From NCBI GenBank assembly GCA_958295875.1, contig OY282379.1, positions 3,253,046-3,317,045 of the forward strand: DNA of 64,000 nucleotides. The letters run 5' to 3'. The stretch's first letter is position 1, and each line of letters opens with the position of its first letter. This document shows, piece by piece, positions 22,777 through 29,810 of the stretch. The translations under genes were made by a program, and so were the position numbers. The notes below the pieces were generated by a model. The model was not told the DNA's origin. It did no database searches and saw only the letters and a list, made by a program, of their open reading frames with translations. Origin of the DNA: an uncultured Pseudomonadales bacterium (GTDB lineage Bacteria; Pseudomonadota; Gammaproteobacteria; Pseudomonadales; Azotimanducaceae).

Positions 22777-23853
22777 CTACCCGGCGCGCTTGAGCTTCAC
22801 CCGCGCCAACAGTGGCTCCGCCAGCCGCTCCGCCAGTTCCAGCAACAGCGCCTCGGTGTCCTCCCAACCGATGCATGCGTCGGTGATGGACACGCCGTAG
22901 TCCAGCGCGTCGCTCAACTGCTGATTGCCCTCGAACAGGTTGCTCTCGATCATCATGCCGATGATGGAGCCGTTGCCGTCCGCGATCTGGCTCGCCACCT
23001 CGCGCGCCACCGCCGGCTGGCGGCGATGATCTTTCTCCGAGTTGGCGTGCGAGCAATCGACCATGATGTTGGGCGCGAGCCCCGCCGCTTGCAGGCTCGC
23101 CTCGCACTCCGAGATGGCGGCGGTGTCGTAGTTCGGCCCGGAGTGGCCGCCCCGCAGCACGATGTGGGCGAGCTCATTGCCGCGCGTGTGAATCACCGCC
23201 ACTTGGCCGGACTGGTTGATGCCGAGGAAACGGTGCGGCTTGGTCACCGAACGCAGGGCGTTGATGGCCACTTCCAAGCCGCCATCGGTGCCGTTCTTGA
23301 AACCCACCGCCGACGACAGCCCAGACGCCATCTCCCGATGCGTTTGCGATTCCGTGGTGCGGGCGCCGATGGCAGACCAAGCGATGAGGTCATGCAGGTA
23401 CTGCGGGGCGATGGGGTCCAGCGCTTCCGTCGAGATCGGCAGGCCGATTTCGCCGACGTCGATGAGCAGGCGCCGCGCAATGTGGATGCCATCCTCAATG
23501 TGGAAGGAATCGTCGAGATACGGATCGTTGATGAGCCCCTTCCAACCCACGGTGGTGCGCGGCTTCTCGAAGTACGCCCGCATCACCACGAACAGGCTGT
23601 CCGCGGTGCGCTGCGCCAGCGCGTCCAAGCGGCGCGCATACTCTAGCGCGGCGTCCACGTCGTGGATGGAGCAGGGGCCGGCCACCACCAACAGGCGATG
23701 GTCGCGCCGTTCAAGGATGTTGCGCACCACATGGCGGGCGGCGGCAACGCGCTCCGCCAGCGCATCGGGCACCGGCAGCGCTTCCTTCACGGAGTAGGGG
23801 GTTGGCAACACCTCGTTGGCCAGCACGTTAAGGTTCTCCGTTGGTCTGTGCAT
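22777..23853 (-). CDS. aroG: 3-deoxy-7-phosphoheptulonate (DAHP) synthase, class I
   Basis: First enzyme of the shikimate pathway, condensing phosphoenolpyruvate and erythrose 4-phosphate. At 358 residues it has the length of the E. coli AroF/G/H type. Motifs include VVAGPCSIHD near 55-64, FEKPRTTVGWKGLINDP near 97-113, GARTTESQ, and GGHSGPNYD with metal and substrate residues. Start ATG 23853 is fixed by GGAGGG just upstream. A terminator hairpin and an aromatic-rich leader ORF precede it. Which aromatic amino acid feeds back on the enzyme cannot be told. Confidence 0.94.
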   Translation of the reverse strand: MHRPTENLNVLANEVLPTPYSVKEALPVPDALAERVAAARHVVRNILERRDHRLLVVAGPCSIHDVDAALEYARRLDALAQRTADSLFVVMRAYFEKPRTTVGWKGLINDPYLDDSFHIEDGIHIARRLLIDVGEIGLPISTEALDPIAPQYLHDLIAWSAIGARTTESQTHREMASGLSSAVGFKNGTDGGLEVAINALRSVTKPHRFLGINQSGQVAVIHTRGNELAHIVLRGGHSGPNYDTAAISECEASLQAAGLAPNIMVDCSHANSEKDHRRQPAVAREVASQIADGNGSIIGMMIESNLFEGNQQLSDALDYGVSITDACIGWEDTEALLLELAERLAEPLLARVKLKRAG

Positions 23854-23871
23854 ATGCCCTCCAAAACGAAA

Positions 23872-23902
23872 GAACCCCGATGGACGCTGCCTGTCGGGGT
23901 TC
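23872..23902 (-). terminator. attenuator-type intrinsic terminator in the aroG leader
   Basis: On the minus strand a 9-bp stem GAACCCCGA/TCGGGGTTC with a 13-base loop is followed by TTTCGTTTT, ending 18 bases before the aroG start codon. Lying upstream of its gene, it can only act as an attenuator. A competing 7-bp stem, GCTGCCT (23910-23916) with AGGCAGC (23886-23892), spans the 5' arm and could act as an antiterminator. Confidence 0.65.
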
Positions 23903-23950
23903 CGGGAGGAGGCAGCTTGGCGCGCCCCTCGATGAATCAAGCGAGGCGCT

Positions 23951-24046
23951 CTAACGCAGGCGATAGCCAAACCAAGAGCCCGACCAATCGGTTCGCAGCG
24001 AACCTTGGCCGGGCGACGTCACGCCAACTGCCTCGTTGAGCCTCAT
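23951..24046 (-). CDS. putative aroG leader peptide (aromatic-rich, 31 residues)
   Basis: A short ORF ending 49 bases before the terminator hairpin. Its last 11 codons read DWSGSWFGYRLR-stop, so Trp, Trp, Phe and Tyr fall within eight codons. That matches the design of ribosome-stalling leader peptides in trp and phe operons. ATG 24046 has no clear ribosome-binding site. An in-frame GTG nine residues... downstream, preceded by ACGAGG, would give a 23-residue version with the same end. I found no matching database entry from memory for an aroG attenuator, so function is inferred. Confidence 0.55.
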   Translation of the reverse strand: MRLNEAVGVTSPGQGSLRTDWSGSWFGYRLR

Positions 24047-24375
24047 GCGCGGCATTGTGCTGCGTATTCTGGGAAAAATCAACAACTGCGTACGGGACCA
24101 GCGCCCTCTGGACAGTGCAGCGTCCAACGAAGCCCTTGGGCGCGTCGGTTTGGCAGCCTACGAGTTGAGAAGCAACATGGGAGACCGAAAGATGCGGATG
24201 GTCGCACAGGACAGGGAGTTCCTCCGGAAGCTGCGGGTGGACGGAACGGACGACCCGGAGGCGCTGCGGCATGTCCGTGGCATCCGGCGGGTGATCCGCA
24301 AGTGCTCGTCCCGCCGACTGCGGGTCCTTGGGTCCATCCAGAGTCCATGATGCGCTGCCGGCGCTTCAGCGCCGG
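24047..24375. other. no convincing gene; promoter side of the aroG leader
   Basis: This stretch must contain the aroG promoter (minus strand), but I cannot identify a good -35/-10 pair. AT-rich bases at about 24070-24090 are the likeliest location. Plus-strand reading frames are open through here, yet show no family resemblance. Confidence 0.3.
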
Positions 24376-24600
24376 CGCGTGAGTGAAATCTGCGGCGAAG
24401 TCCGCTTCGAGCAGGTGTCGACCGAGCTGCATGCACGCCTTGCCGTCCTTGCTGCGCAGCTGCGTCGAGCCCACCCACTGGGCGAGTTCTACTCCTTGGA
24501 GGCATTCCGGCCCAAGGGCTGCCGCACGGTGCTCTTCCACGACAGCGACGTTCTGCTTTGCGCTCCGGCGGAGGAACTGTTCCGGTCCCAGCGCTGCGTG
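24376..24600 (+). pseudogene. remnant of a GT8-like glycosyltransferase
   Basis: In the plus frame a segment reads FYSLEAFRPKGCRTVLFHDS followed by DVLLCAPAEELF. This matches the glycogenin/GT8 pattern in which a KLEAF-type helix precedes a strand ending in the metal-binding DxD (here DSD), followed by PxxELF. No start region or C-terminal catalytic part is recognisable. The frame after about 24600 turns into Arg-rich, non-protein-like sequence. It is probably a decayed fragment at the edge of the island. Similarity is judged by eye only. Confidence 0.4.
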
Positions 24601-24922
24601 CCCCGCGCCAGCGTCGGCGAGGGCCGGATCAAGCCCGAGCCGTGGCCGCGGGTTCAATGGTTTGGCGCTTTCCAGAACTGCCTGCGCCCACACTCCCCCC
24701 TGTCGCGCATCGTCCATCGCTGTCAGCCGGAGCGTCAGCGTTGTCCACGTGCTCGCCGCGGGCACCGCGGACGTTTTGCCGTCGCCGTCGCCGCGCGGCT
24801 CAACGACGTCGGCCGGCCCGTCGCCTGCCTTCACCCGCGCAGGTGCGCCAAACGCCTCAAAAACGACCAAGGGACCCTGCCCGTTGGACGCCCCCAAGCC
24901 CCTGAGGTAAGAAGGTCAGGGT
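24601..24922. other. no recognisable gene
   Basis: Both strands are open for long stretches because of high GC, but the translations are Arg/Ala/Pro-rich and show no family motif. It separates the glycosyltransferase remnant from the convergent FG-GAP/SUMF1 gene. Confidence 0.4.
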
Positions 24923-27232
24923 TTAGGGAGCGCGTGTCCGGGCCACACGGAACCCGACATCCCATAGGCCCGAGTCGGCGCTCCAGTATCCCCGACTCGA
25001 GGCCCTAGACCGAATTGGTGATGCGTACCAAGAGCCGCCTCGGTAAACGCGGAAGCCGCAATCCCCACTCAGCCAAGCCCTTCCGTCCCTCGGCGCCCCT
25101 GCGTAGCTACCGTTCCAGCAATCCTCCACCCACTCCTCCACATTGCCGTGCATGTCGTGGAGGCCCCAAGCATTCGCAGGGAAGCTGCCGACCGGCGCCC
25201 GCTCGCTCCACTGGTCGCCACAACCAGCACCCCACCATGATGCGCTAGAGTACGATGGGTCGTCTCGGCAGTTGGCTTGGTTCTCGCCCATCTCATCTCC
25301 CCAGCTGTACGTCGTCTGCGTGCCCGCCCGCGCCGCGTACTCCCACTCCGACTCGCTCAGCAGACGGTATGACTCGCCAGTCTTGCCCGACAGCCACTCG
25401 ACGTAGCTTTTGGCCTCCTCCCAAGTCACGTTCATCACCGGGCGCCTGCCGCGGCCCCAGCCGTGGTCGCGCAGAGACCAAGGGTCCGCGTCATCCGCGG
25501 CGCAGCCTCCGTCCGCCACGCATGCGTCCCACTCCGCGAACGTCACTTCGTACACGCCGACTGCAAACGGCGCCGCGATCGTCACCAAATGCACCGGATG
25601 CTCGTACTCCAGGTACGACTCCGGCGCGCCCATCATGAACGTCCCTGCCGGCACCACCGCCATCAGAGGGCACTCGTCGCAGTCCCGGAACCTACGCCCA
25701 GTTCCGCCGACGCTGAACAGCCCGCGCCATGCGAGGTTCGATGTCAGGTTGGCCCTCCCGTCGCGTTCGGGCAGATGCAGCCGCCCGTTCATCGGGTAGT
25801 AGTGCCAAACGCCACTGGCCTGCTTGCGCAGCAGCACGTCGTCCCTGCCGTCGCCGTTGAGGTCGCCGATCCCCGCCACCGACCATTCCAAGTTGCGCGT
25901 CAGGTTCGCGGGGCCCTCCCAGCCGAGCAAGTGCCCTCGCCCGTGCATCGGATAGTGGTACCAGCGGCCGTCCTCGTGCCGCAGCAGCACCTCGTCCTTG
26001 AAATCGCCGTTGAAGTCGCCGATCCCCGCCACCGACCACTCCAAGTCGTACGGTAGGCTCGCAGGGCCTCGCCCGGCCCAGATCTGGCGCCCGTTCATGG
26101 GGTAGTAGTACCAGGCGCCGGTGGTGGGCTTGCGCAGCAGCACGTCGTCCCTGCGGTCGCCGTTGAGGTCGCCGATCCCCGCCACGGACCATTCCAAGTT
26201 GCGCGTCAGGTTCGCAATGCCCCGCCCGGCCATGTGCCGGCGGCCGTCCATCGGGTAGTAGTACCAGCGACCGTCCGCGTGCCGCAGCAGCACATCGTCG
26301 CGGCCGTCGCCGTCGAAGTCGCCGATTCCGGCCACCGACCATTCCAAGTCGCGCGTCAGGTTCGCGGGGCCTCGGATGGCGGTCAGATGCAATCGCCCAT
26401 GCATCGGGTAGTAGTACCAGCGACCGTTCTTGTGCCGCAGCAGCACGTCGTCCCTGCCGTCGCCGTTGAAGTCGCCAATCCCCGCCACGGACCATTCCAA
26501 GTTGCGCGTCAGGTTCGCGATGCCCCGCCCGGCCTGGTGCCGGCGGCCGTCCATCGGGTAGTAGTACCAGCGCCCGTCCTCGTTCCGCAGCAGCACGTCG
26601 TCGCGGCCGTTGCCGTCGAAGTCGCCCAGAGCGCGCCGGTAGCTGCCGTTCCCGATGCTGCCGCCGGCGCTGCTGCCGCTGCCGCCGCCGCTCGGGTCCT
26701 CGATGCTCGTCGCGTTCCCGATGCTCAGTGTGTATGTGCCCACCTCATCCGCCGACACCGCAACGTAGTATGTGCCGGCGGCAAGTTCGCGGCGGATGAG
26801 GAACTCTCGGCCGATTTGGCGGACAGCGTCTCCGTCGATGTAGGAGCCTCTGGCGCTAGTGAAGCTAAACGCAAGCCGCCTGCCGGCCGAATCGTAGAGA
26901 GTCCCCATCGTGTCGAGGCCGCCGGTCGTGTACACCAGCACCTCGCCGCGGCGTGACACCTTGAAGCGGAAGTAGTCCTCCTCCAAACCGCTGCAATACA
27001 CGCAAGCGTAGGAGTCGATCTCGCCAGACGTCTGGCTCGGCAGCGAAACGTGGGTGGCGCTGGAGCGCGAGTCGCCGTGGTCGTCGCCGTCGCGCTGGTG
27101 ATCGTCCGCGCCGGCGTCGGCTAGCAGGCCGAGACTCAACCCGAACGCCAGCAGGTGCCGAATGGCGGGGCCCGGGCGAAGCGGCGCCGCTGGCGGGCGC
27201 AAGACAGCTCCGGTCAAGTTTCTTCTCCGCAT
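24923..27232 (-). CDS. secreted PPC / FG-GAP repeat / SUMF1-like (C-type-lectin-fold) protein
   Basis: Predicted exported protein of 769 residues, function unknown. An N-terminal signal peptide (to about residue 42) is followed by a PPC-like beta domain at about 60-170 containing AAGTYYVAVSADEVGTYTL. Six FG-GAP/VCBS-type repeats of about 54 residues (about 190-515) follow. Each has a calcium-loop pattern such as DFNGDGRDDVLLR, then WYYYPMHGR. The C-terminal SUMF1-like domain runs from FRDCDECPLM to GFRVARTRAP. The RGGSW motif is present, but the catalytic Cys-x4-Cys of true formylglycine-generating enzyme is absent after it. It is therefore probably a binding module rather than an enzyme. Confidence 0.8.
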   Translation of the reverse strand: MRRRNLTGAVLRPPAAPLRPGPAIRHLLAFGLSLGLLADAGADDHQRDGDDHGDSRSSATHVSLPSQTSGEIDSYACVYCSGLEEDYFRFKVSRRGEVLVYTTGGLDTMGTLYDSAGRRLAFSFTSARGSYIDGDAVRQIGREFLIRRELAAGTYYVAVSADEVGTYTLSIGNATSIEDPSGGGSGSSAGGSIGNGSYRRALGDFDGNGRDDVLLRNEDGRWYYYPMDGRRHQAGRGIANLTRNLEWSVAGIGDFNGDGRDDVLLRHKNGRWYYYPMHGRLHLTAIRGPANLTRDLEWSVAGIGDFDGDGRDDVLLRHADGRWYYYPMDGRRHMAGRGIANLTRNLEWSVAGIGDLNGDRRDDVLLRKPTTGAWYYYPMNGRQIWAGRGPASLPYDLEWSVAGIGDFNGDFKDEVLLRHEDGRWYHYPMHGRGHLLGWEGPANLTRNLEWSVAGIGDLNGDGRDDVLLRKQASGVWHYYPMNGRLHLPERDGRANLTSNLAWRGLFSVGGTGRRFRDCDECPLMAVVPAGTFMMGAPESYLEYEHPVHLVTIAAPFAVGVYEVTFAEWDACVADGGCAADDADPWSLRDHGWGRGRRPVMNVTWEEAKSYVEWLSGKTGESYRLLSESEWEYAARAGTQTTYSWGDEMGENQANCRDDPSYSSASWWGAGCGDQWSERAPVGSFPANAWGLHDMHGNVEEWVEDCWNGSYAGAPRDGRAWLSGDCGFRVYRGGSWYASPIRSRASSRGYWSADSGLWDVGFRVARTRAP

Positions 27233-27297
27233 CCTGAGTGCATGGCGAGTCTATTATGCTCTGAGTCCGAACAGCACGAAAACACCTGCTGAGTTCG

Positions 27298-27505
27298 CTA
27301 GGGCGCTAGGGAAGGTCTGAACAGTACGCCGATCGGTCGCTGATGGTCGGCGAAGGCGGCTTCGGCAGCGTCTTGGGCTTGCAGGTCCACAGGCTCGGGG
27401 CCCATCCATGAAGGCCCGAACCTGCTCCATCGTGCGCAAGCGCTCGGTTTGCAGTGACACCATCATCCTCCCGGTGTGGAGGACTCGGCACCCTTTCGTA
27501 CTCAT
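27298..27505 (-). pseudogene. possible transposase remnant, frameshifted
   Basis: A minus-strand reading MSTKGCRVLHTGRMM, then SLQTERLRTMEQVRAFMDG, continues only after a one-base shift as EPVDLQAQDAAEAAFADHQ before a stop. The two halves together read like a fragment of an IS transposase or integrase, though I cannot name the family with confidence. The insertion sequence at 27521 begins 15 bases upstream, so the fragment was probably broken further by that insertion. Confidence 0.3.
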
Positions 27506-27509
27506 ATGG

Positions 27510-27520
27510 CGTTGGGCAGT
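27510..27520 (+). repeat. target-site duplication, left copy
   Basis: CGTTGGGCAGT directly abuts the left inverted repeat at 27521. An identical 11-mer follows the right end at 29583-29593. Confidence 0.85.
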
Positions 27521-27537
27521 CAGGGCCATCTTAAAGT
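27521..27537 (+). repeat. left terminal inverted repeat
   Basis: CAGGGCCATCTTAAAGT. It matches the reverse complement of 29566-29582 (CAGGGCCATTTTAAAGT) except at position 10. Confidence 0.88.
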
Positions 27538-27700
27538 CAGGGTTTCGTTTTCCGCGCCGCGCTGCGATGGGGGAGTTGGCGCGCGCGTTCGGGTTTCCGG
27601 AGGTTTCTTCGGGGCTGGCGCGAGGGGTTTTGGGGCGTCTTTCCGCGGATTGGCGCATCCGGGCGGCCCCCGGGCGTGGGAGGGCGCCGGGGGAGGGGCT

Positions 27701-29464
27701 TCAGCGCCCGGGAGGGGTTCCGACCACCTCGCGCAGGGCCTCGCCCTGCCGGGCGGCGCAGTGGCGGTTGGCTTGGGGCAGGTGGCTGAAGCGCCCGTTG
27801 AGCCGGACGATGGAGACGGCGGCGTTGGTGAGGCAGGCCAAGTTGCGGGGCAGGCGCTTGCACTTGGCGCGGCATCGGTCCTCGTCGTAGGTGAAGTCGC
27901 GGACGTGGTGGAGGCGGTTCTCGATTTCCCAGTGGCCGCGGTTGAGGGCGAGGAGCTCCGCCGGGCCTGCCCGCTCCGGCCCCAGGGACGTGACGCCGAA
28001 GACGGCGTGCGCCGCGGTCCGCCCGGTGCGGACGACGTGCCGTTGGCGGACGATGCGGAAGGCTTGGCGCCGGCCGGGCAGCGCGGCCAGTTCGTCGGGT
28101 GCGCCGTCCAGCGGGATGGCGCGGCAGCGGCGGGACTCGATCCGGCCGTGGCCCTTCTCCGAGGTCGCGAACTCCGCCGCCGAGTCCCAGTCCAGCAGCG
28201 CGAGGTCCTCCAGCAGCGCCGGCCGGTTCTCCTTGACCGGCATCGCGTAGTCGGCGCCCAGCCCCACGATCAGGCGCGCCGTCCCGGGGCAGCTGTGCAG
28301 CGCGTCCAGCGTCAGGACGCGGCCGGCGACGCGGATCTCCCGCAGCAGCCGGCGGGCGCCGAGGATCTCCCCGCCGGCGCCGTCCGAGGCCGCCTGCCCC
28401 ACCGTCAGCCCGCTGCCGTGCTCCACCGCGGCGATCAGCGTCCGCTCCGGGTTCGGCCCCTCGATCCACTCCGGGGCCGTCTTGCCGTCCAGCGCCAGCG
28501 CCCCGCCCGGCCCTTGGCGCGACGCCGCCCAGCGCCGCAGCGCGCGGTCGAGCGCCTCCGGGTCCAGCGCCGACAGGATGCGGTGGAACGAGGCCGCGGA
28601 AGGCGCCGTCCGGCGGCCGCCGCGGGGGCTGCGGAACGCCCGCACCGCCGCCAGCTGCGCCTGCGTCAGGCGGCCCGCGAACTCCGCGAGCGCCGTCACG
28701 CCCCGAACCCCCGCCAGCTTCCCCGCCAGGGCGATGGCCAGCACCGTCGCCAGCTGGTGGCGCACCCCCCGCGGCTTGCGGAAGTCGGGCACCTCCCGCA
28801 GGAACCCGTGGAGGCCGCGGAGCCGCTCCGCCTTCGGCGGCTCGGCCTCCCCGCAGCCCCACGCCCGCGGCTCCCCCAAGCCGCCCAGCGCCTCCGCCGC
28901 GCCACGCCGCAGCGGGCGCACCCAAACCGCCTTCGGCCGGCCGTGCTCCCGCCAGCCCCCCGAGTCCCGGGCGAAGCCCCGCGTCTCCCCGACCGCCGTC
29001 CAGCCCGCCGCCCGGTAGCAGGTCCCCTCGAACTTCGCCGGGTCCACGAAGGTCTCCGCCAGCAGCACCGGATGCCCGCGGAGCGCCTCCATGTCCGACG
29101 ACAGGCGGCGCAGCGAAAGGCCCAGGACCCGCGACGCCAGGTTCGGAACGCGGAAGCCCGGCAAGACCAGGAACCGCGTGTTGCAGGCGATCAGGTGCAG
29201 GCGGCGGAACTGCTGCTCCCGCGCCCAGCCCAGCCAGCGGTCGCGCGCCCCCACCTTGAACGCCCCCGCCGACCAGCCCAGCAGCGCCGCCCACTCCCCG
29301 TCCGGCAACTCCGCCACCTGCCGCAGCGCCGCCCCGAACGGACTGCGGAAGCCCAGGTAGTGGTGCGCCTCCATGAGGCCGTCCCAGCGCGACCGCTCGC
29401 CGGCGTCCCGAACCGGGCGAACCCGGACGTCCCGCAAAGCGACGCCCCGCGCAGCCTCCGCCAT
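27701..29464 (-). CDS. DruA-like (DUF4338) domain fused to ISAs1-family DDE transposase
   Basis: Protein of 587 residues from ATG 29464 (a TTG seven codons upstream is possible). The N-terminal ~200 residues match DUF4338, the family of Druantia protein DruA. Landmarks are HHYLGFRSPFG, GWSAGAFKVGARDRWLGW, LIACNTRFLVLPGFRVPNLA and LAETFVDPAKFEGTCYRAAG. The C-terminal ~370 residues are an ISAs1-type DDE transposase: LREVPDFRKPRG start, first Asp in ALDGKTAPEW, second Asp in VLTLDALHSCP and the Glu in HWEIENRLHHVRD. Both parts are continuous in one frame. It is the only gene between the element's inverted repeats. Confidence 0.88.
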   Translation of the reverse strand: MAEAARGVALRDVRVRPVRDAGERSRWDGLMEAHHYLGFRSPFGAALRQVAELPDGEWAALLGWSAGAFKVGARDRWLGWAREQQFRRLHLIACNTRFLVLPGFRVPNLASRVLGLSLRRLSSDMEALRGHPVLLAETFVDPAKFEGTCYRAAGWTAVGETRGFARDSGGWREHGRPKAVWVRPLRRGAAEALGGLGEPRAWGCGEAEPPKAERLRGLHGFLREVPDFRKPRGVRHQLATVLAIALAGKLAGVRGVTALAEFAGRLTQAQLAAVRAFRSPRGGRRTAPSAASFHRILSALDPEALDRALRRWAASRQGPGGALALDGKTAPEWIEGPNPERTLIAAVEHGSGLTVGQAASDGAGGEILGARRLLREIRVAGRVLTLDALHSCPGTARLIVGLGADYAMPVKENRPALLEDLALLDWDSAAEFATSEKGHGRIESRRCRAIPLDGAPDELAALPGRRQAFRIVRQRHVVRTGRTAAHAVFGVTSLGPERAGPAELLALNRGHWEIENRLHHVRDFTYDEDRCRAKCKRLPRNLACLTNAAVSIVRLNGRFSHLPQANRHCAARQGEALREVVGTPPGR

Positions 29465-29565
29465 GACAGGAGCCCCGACAGCCAACCCGACCGACAGTGC
29501 AGCACACTCGGGGGCGAATGTCCAGAAACAAAACCTTCCACAATCAAATCAACATCTTGCGCGCA

Positions 29566-29582
29566 ACTTTAAAATGGCCCTG
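29566..29582 (-). repeat. right terminal inverted repeat
   Basis: The reverse complement reads CAGGGCCATTTTAAAGT, pairing with 27521-27537 at 16 of 17 positions. Confidence 0.88.
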
Positions 29583-29593
29583 CGTTGGGCAGT
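29583..29593 (+). repeat. target-site duplication, right copy
   Basis: CGTTGGGCAGT, identical to 27510-27520. The uninterrupted target would have read ...ATGGCGTTGGGCAGTTCTACG... Confidence 0.85.
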
Positions 29594-29810
29594 TCTACGA
29601 GTTGACCACCCCAGACCCGGTGTGCGAGCCTTGCCTGCAGGTGCGCTGGAATGCCTGCTAGGTCGGGGGGTGCCCGACCGAATGCGGCAGGCGGCGAGCT
29701 GGCGACCGGGGGGCAGGGAGGCCATTTCGCGACCTCGCCGGGCGCACTCGCTTGGACGGGCTCCGGCGTGGTGGTCATGTGGCCGCGGCTTGGCTTGAGG
29801 GGGATTCGGG
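29594..29810. other. spacer between the insertion sequence and the SUMF1 protein gene
   Basis: A short minus-strand frame ending LQARLAHRVWGGQLVELPNA runs into the insertion site and would stop within three codons if the element were removed. It is not recognised. The promoter for the gene at 29811 should lie here, but no clear hexamers are seen. Confidence 0.3.

Larger units (their letters stand above)
27521..29582 (-). mobile_element. complete ISAs1-like insertion sequence with DruA-transposase fusion (2062 bp)
   Basis: Bounded by 17-bp terminal inverted repeats matching at 16/17 positions and flanked by an 11-bp direct repeat. It therefore inserted as a unit and is structurally intact. 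The ends begin CAGGG, as I recall for ISAs1-family elements. It carries a single gene on the minus strand. The strongly GC-rich interior contrasts with AT-rich tips (TTTAAAGT-like). Confidence 0.88.

Noticed and set aside
24036..24350. 104-residue plus-strand frame beginning at TTG 24036
   Set aside because: It overlaps the aroG leader on the other strand, has no ribosome-binding site and no family resemblance; left unannotated.
27701..29464. A Druantia anti-phage system
   Set aside because: Only the DruA-like domain is present, fused to a transposase inside inverted repeats. No DruB-D or large DruE helicase gene lies nearby, so it is a mobile element rather than a defence locus.
27476..29572. 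Two further ~670-700-residue open frames through the insertion sequence
   Set aside because: They overlap the transposase frame, and their translations are Gly/Ala/Arg/Pro repeats; only the 27701-29464 frame carries DUF4338 and DDE motifs.
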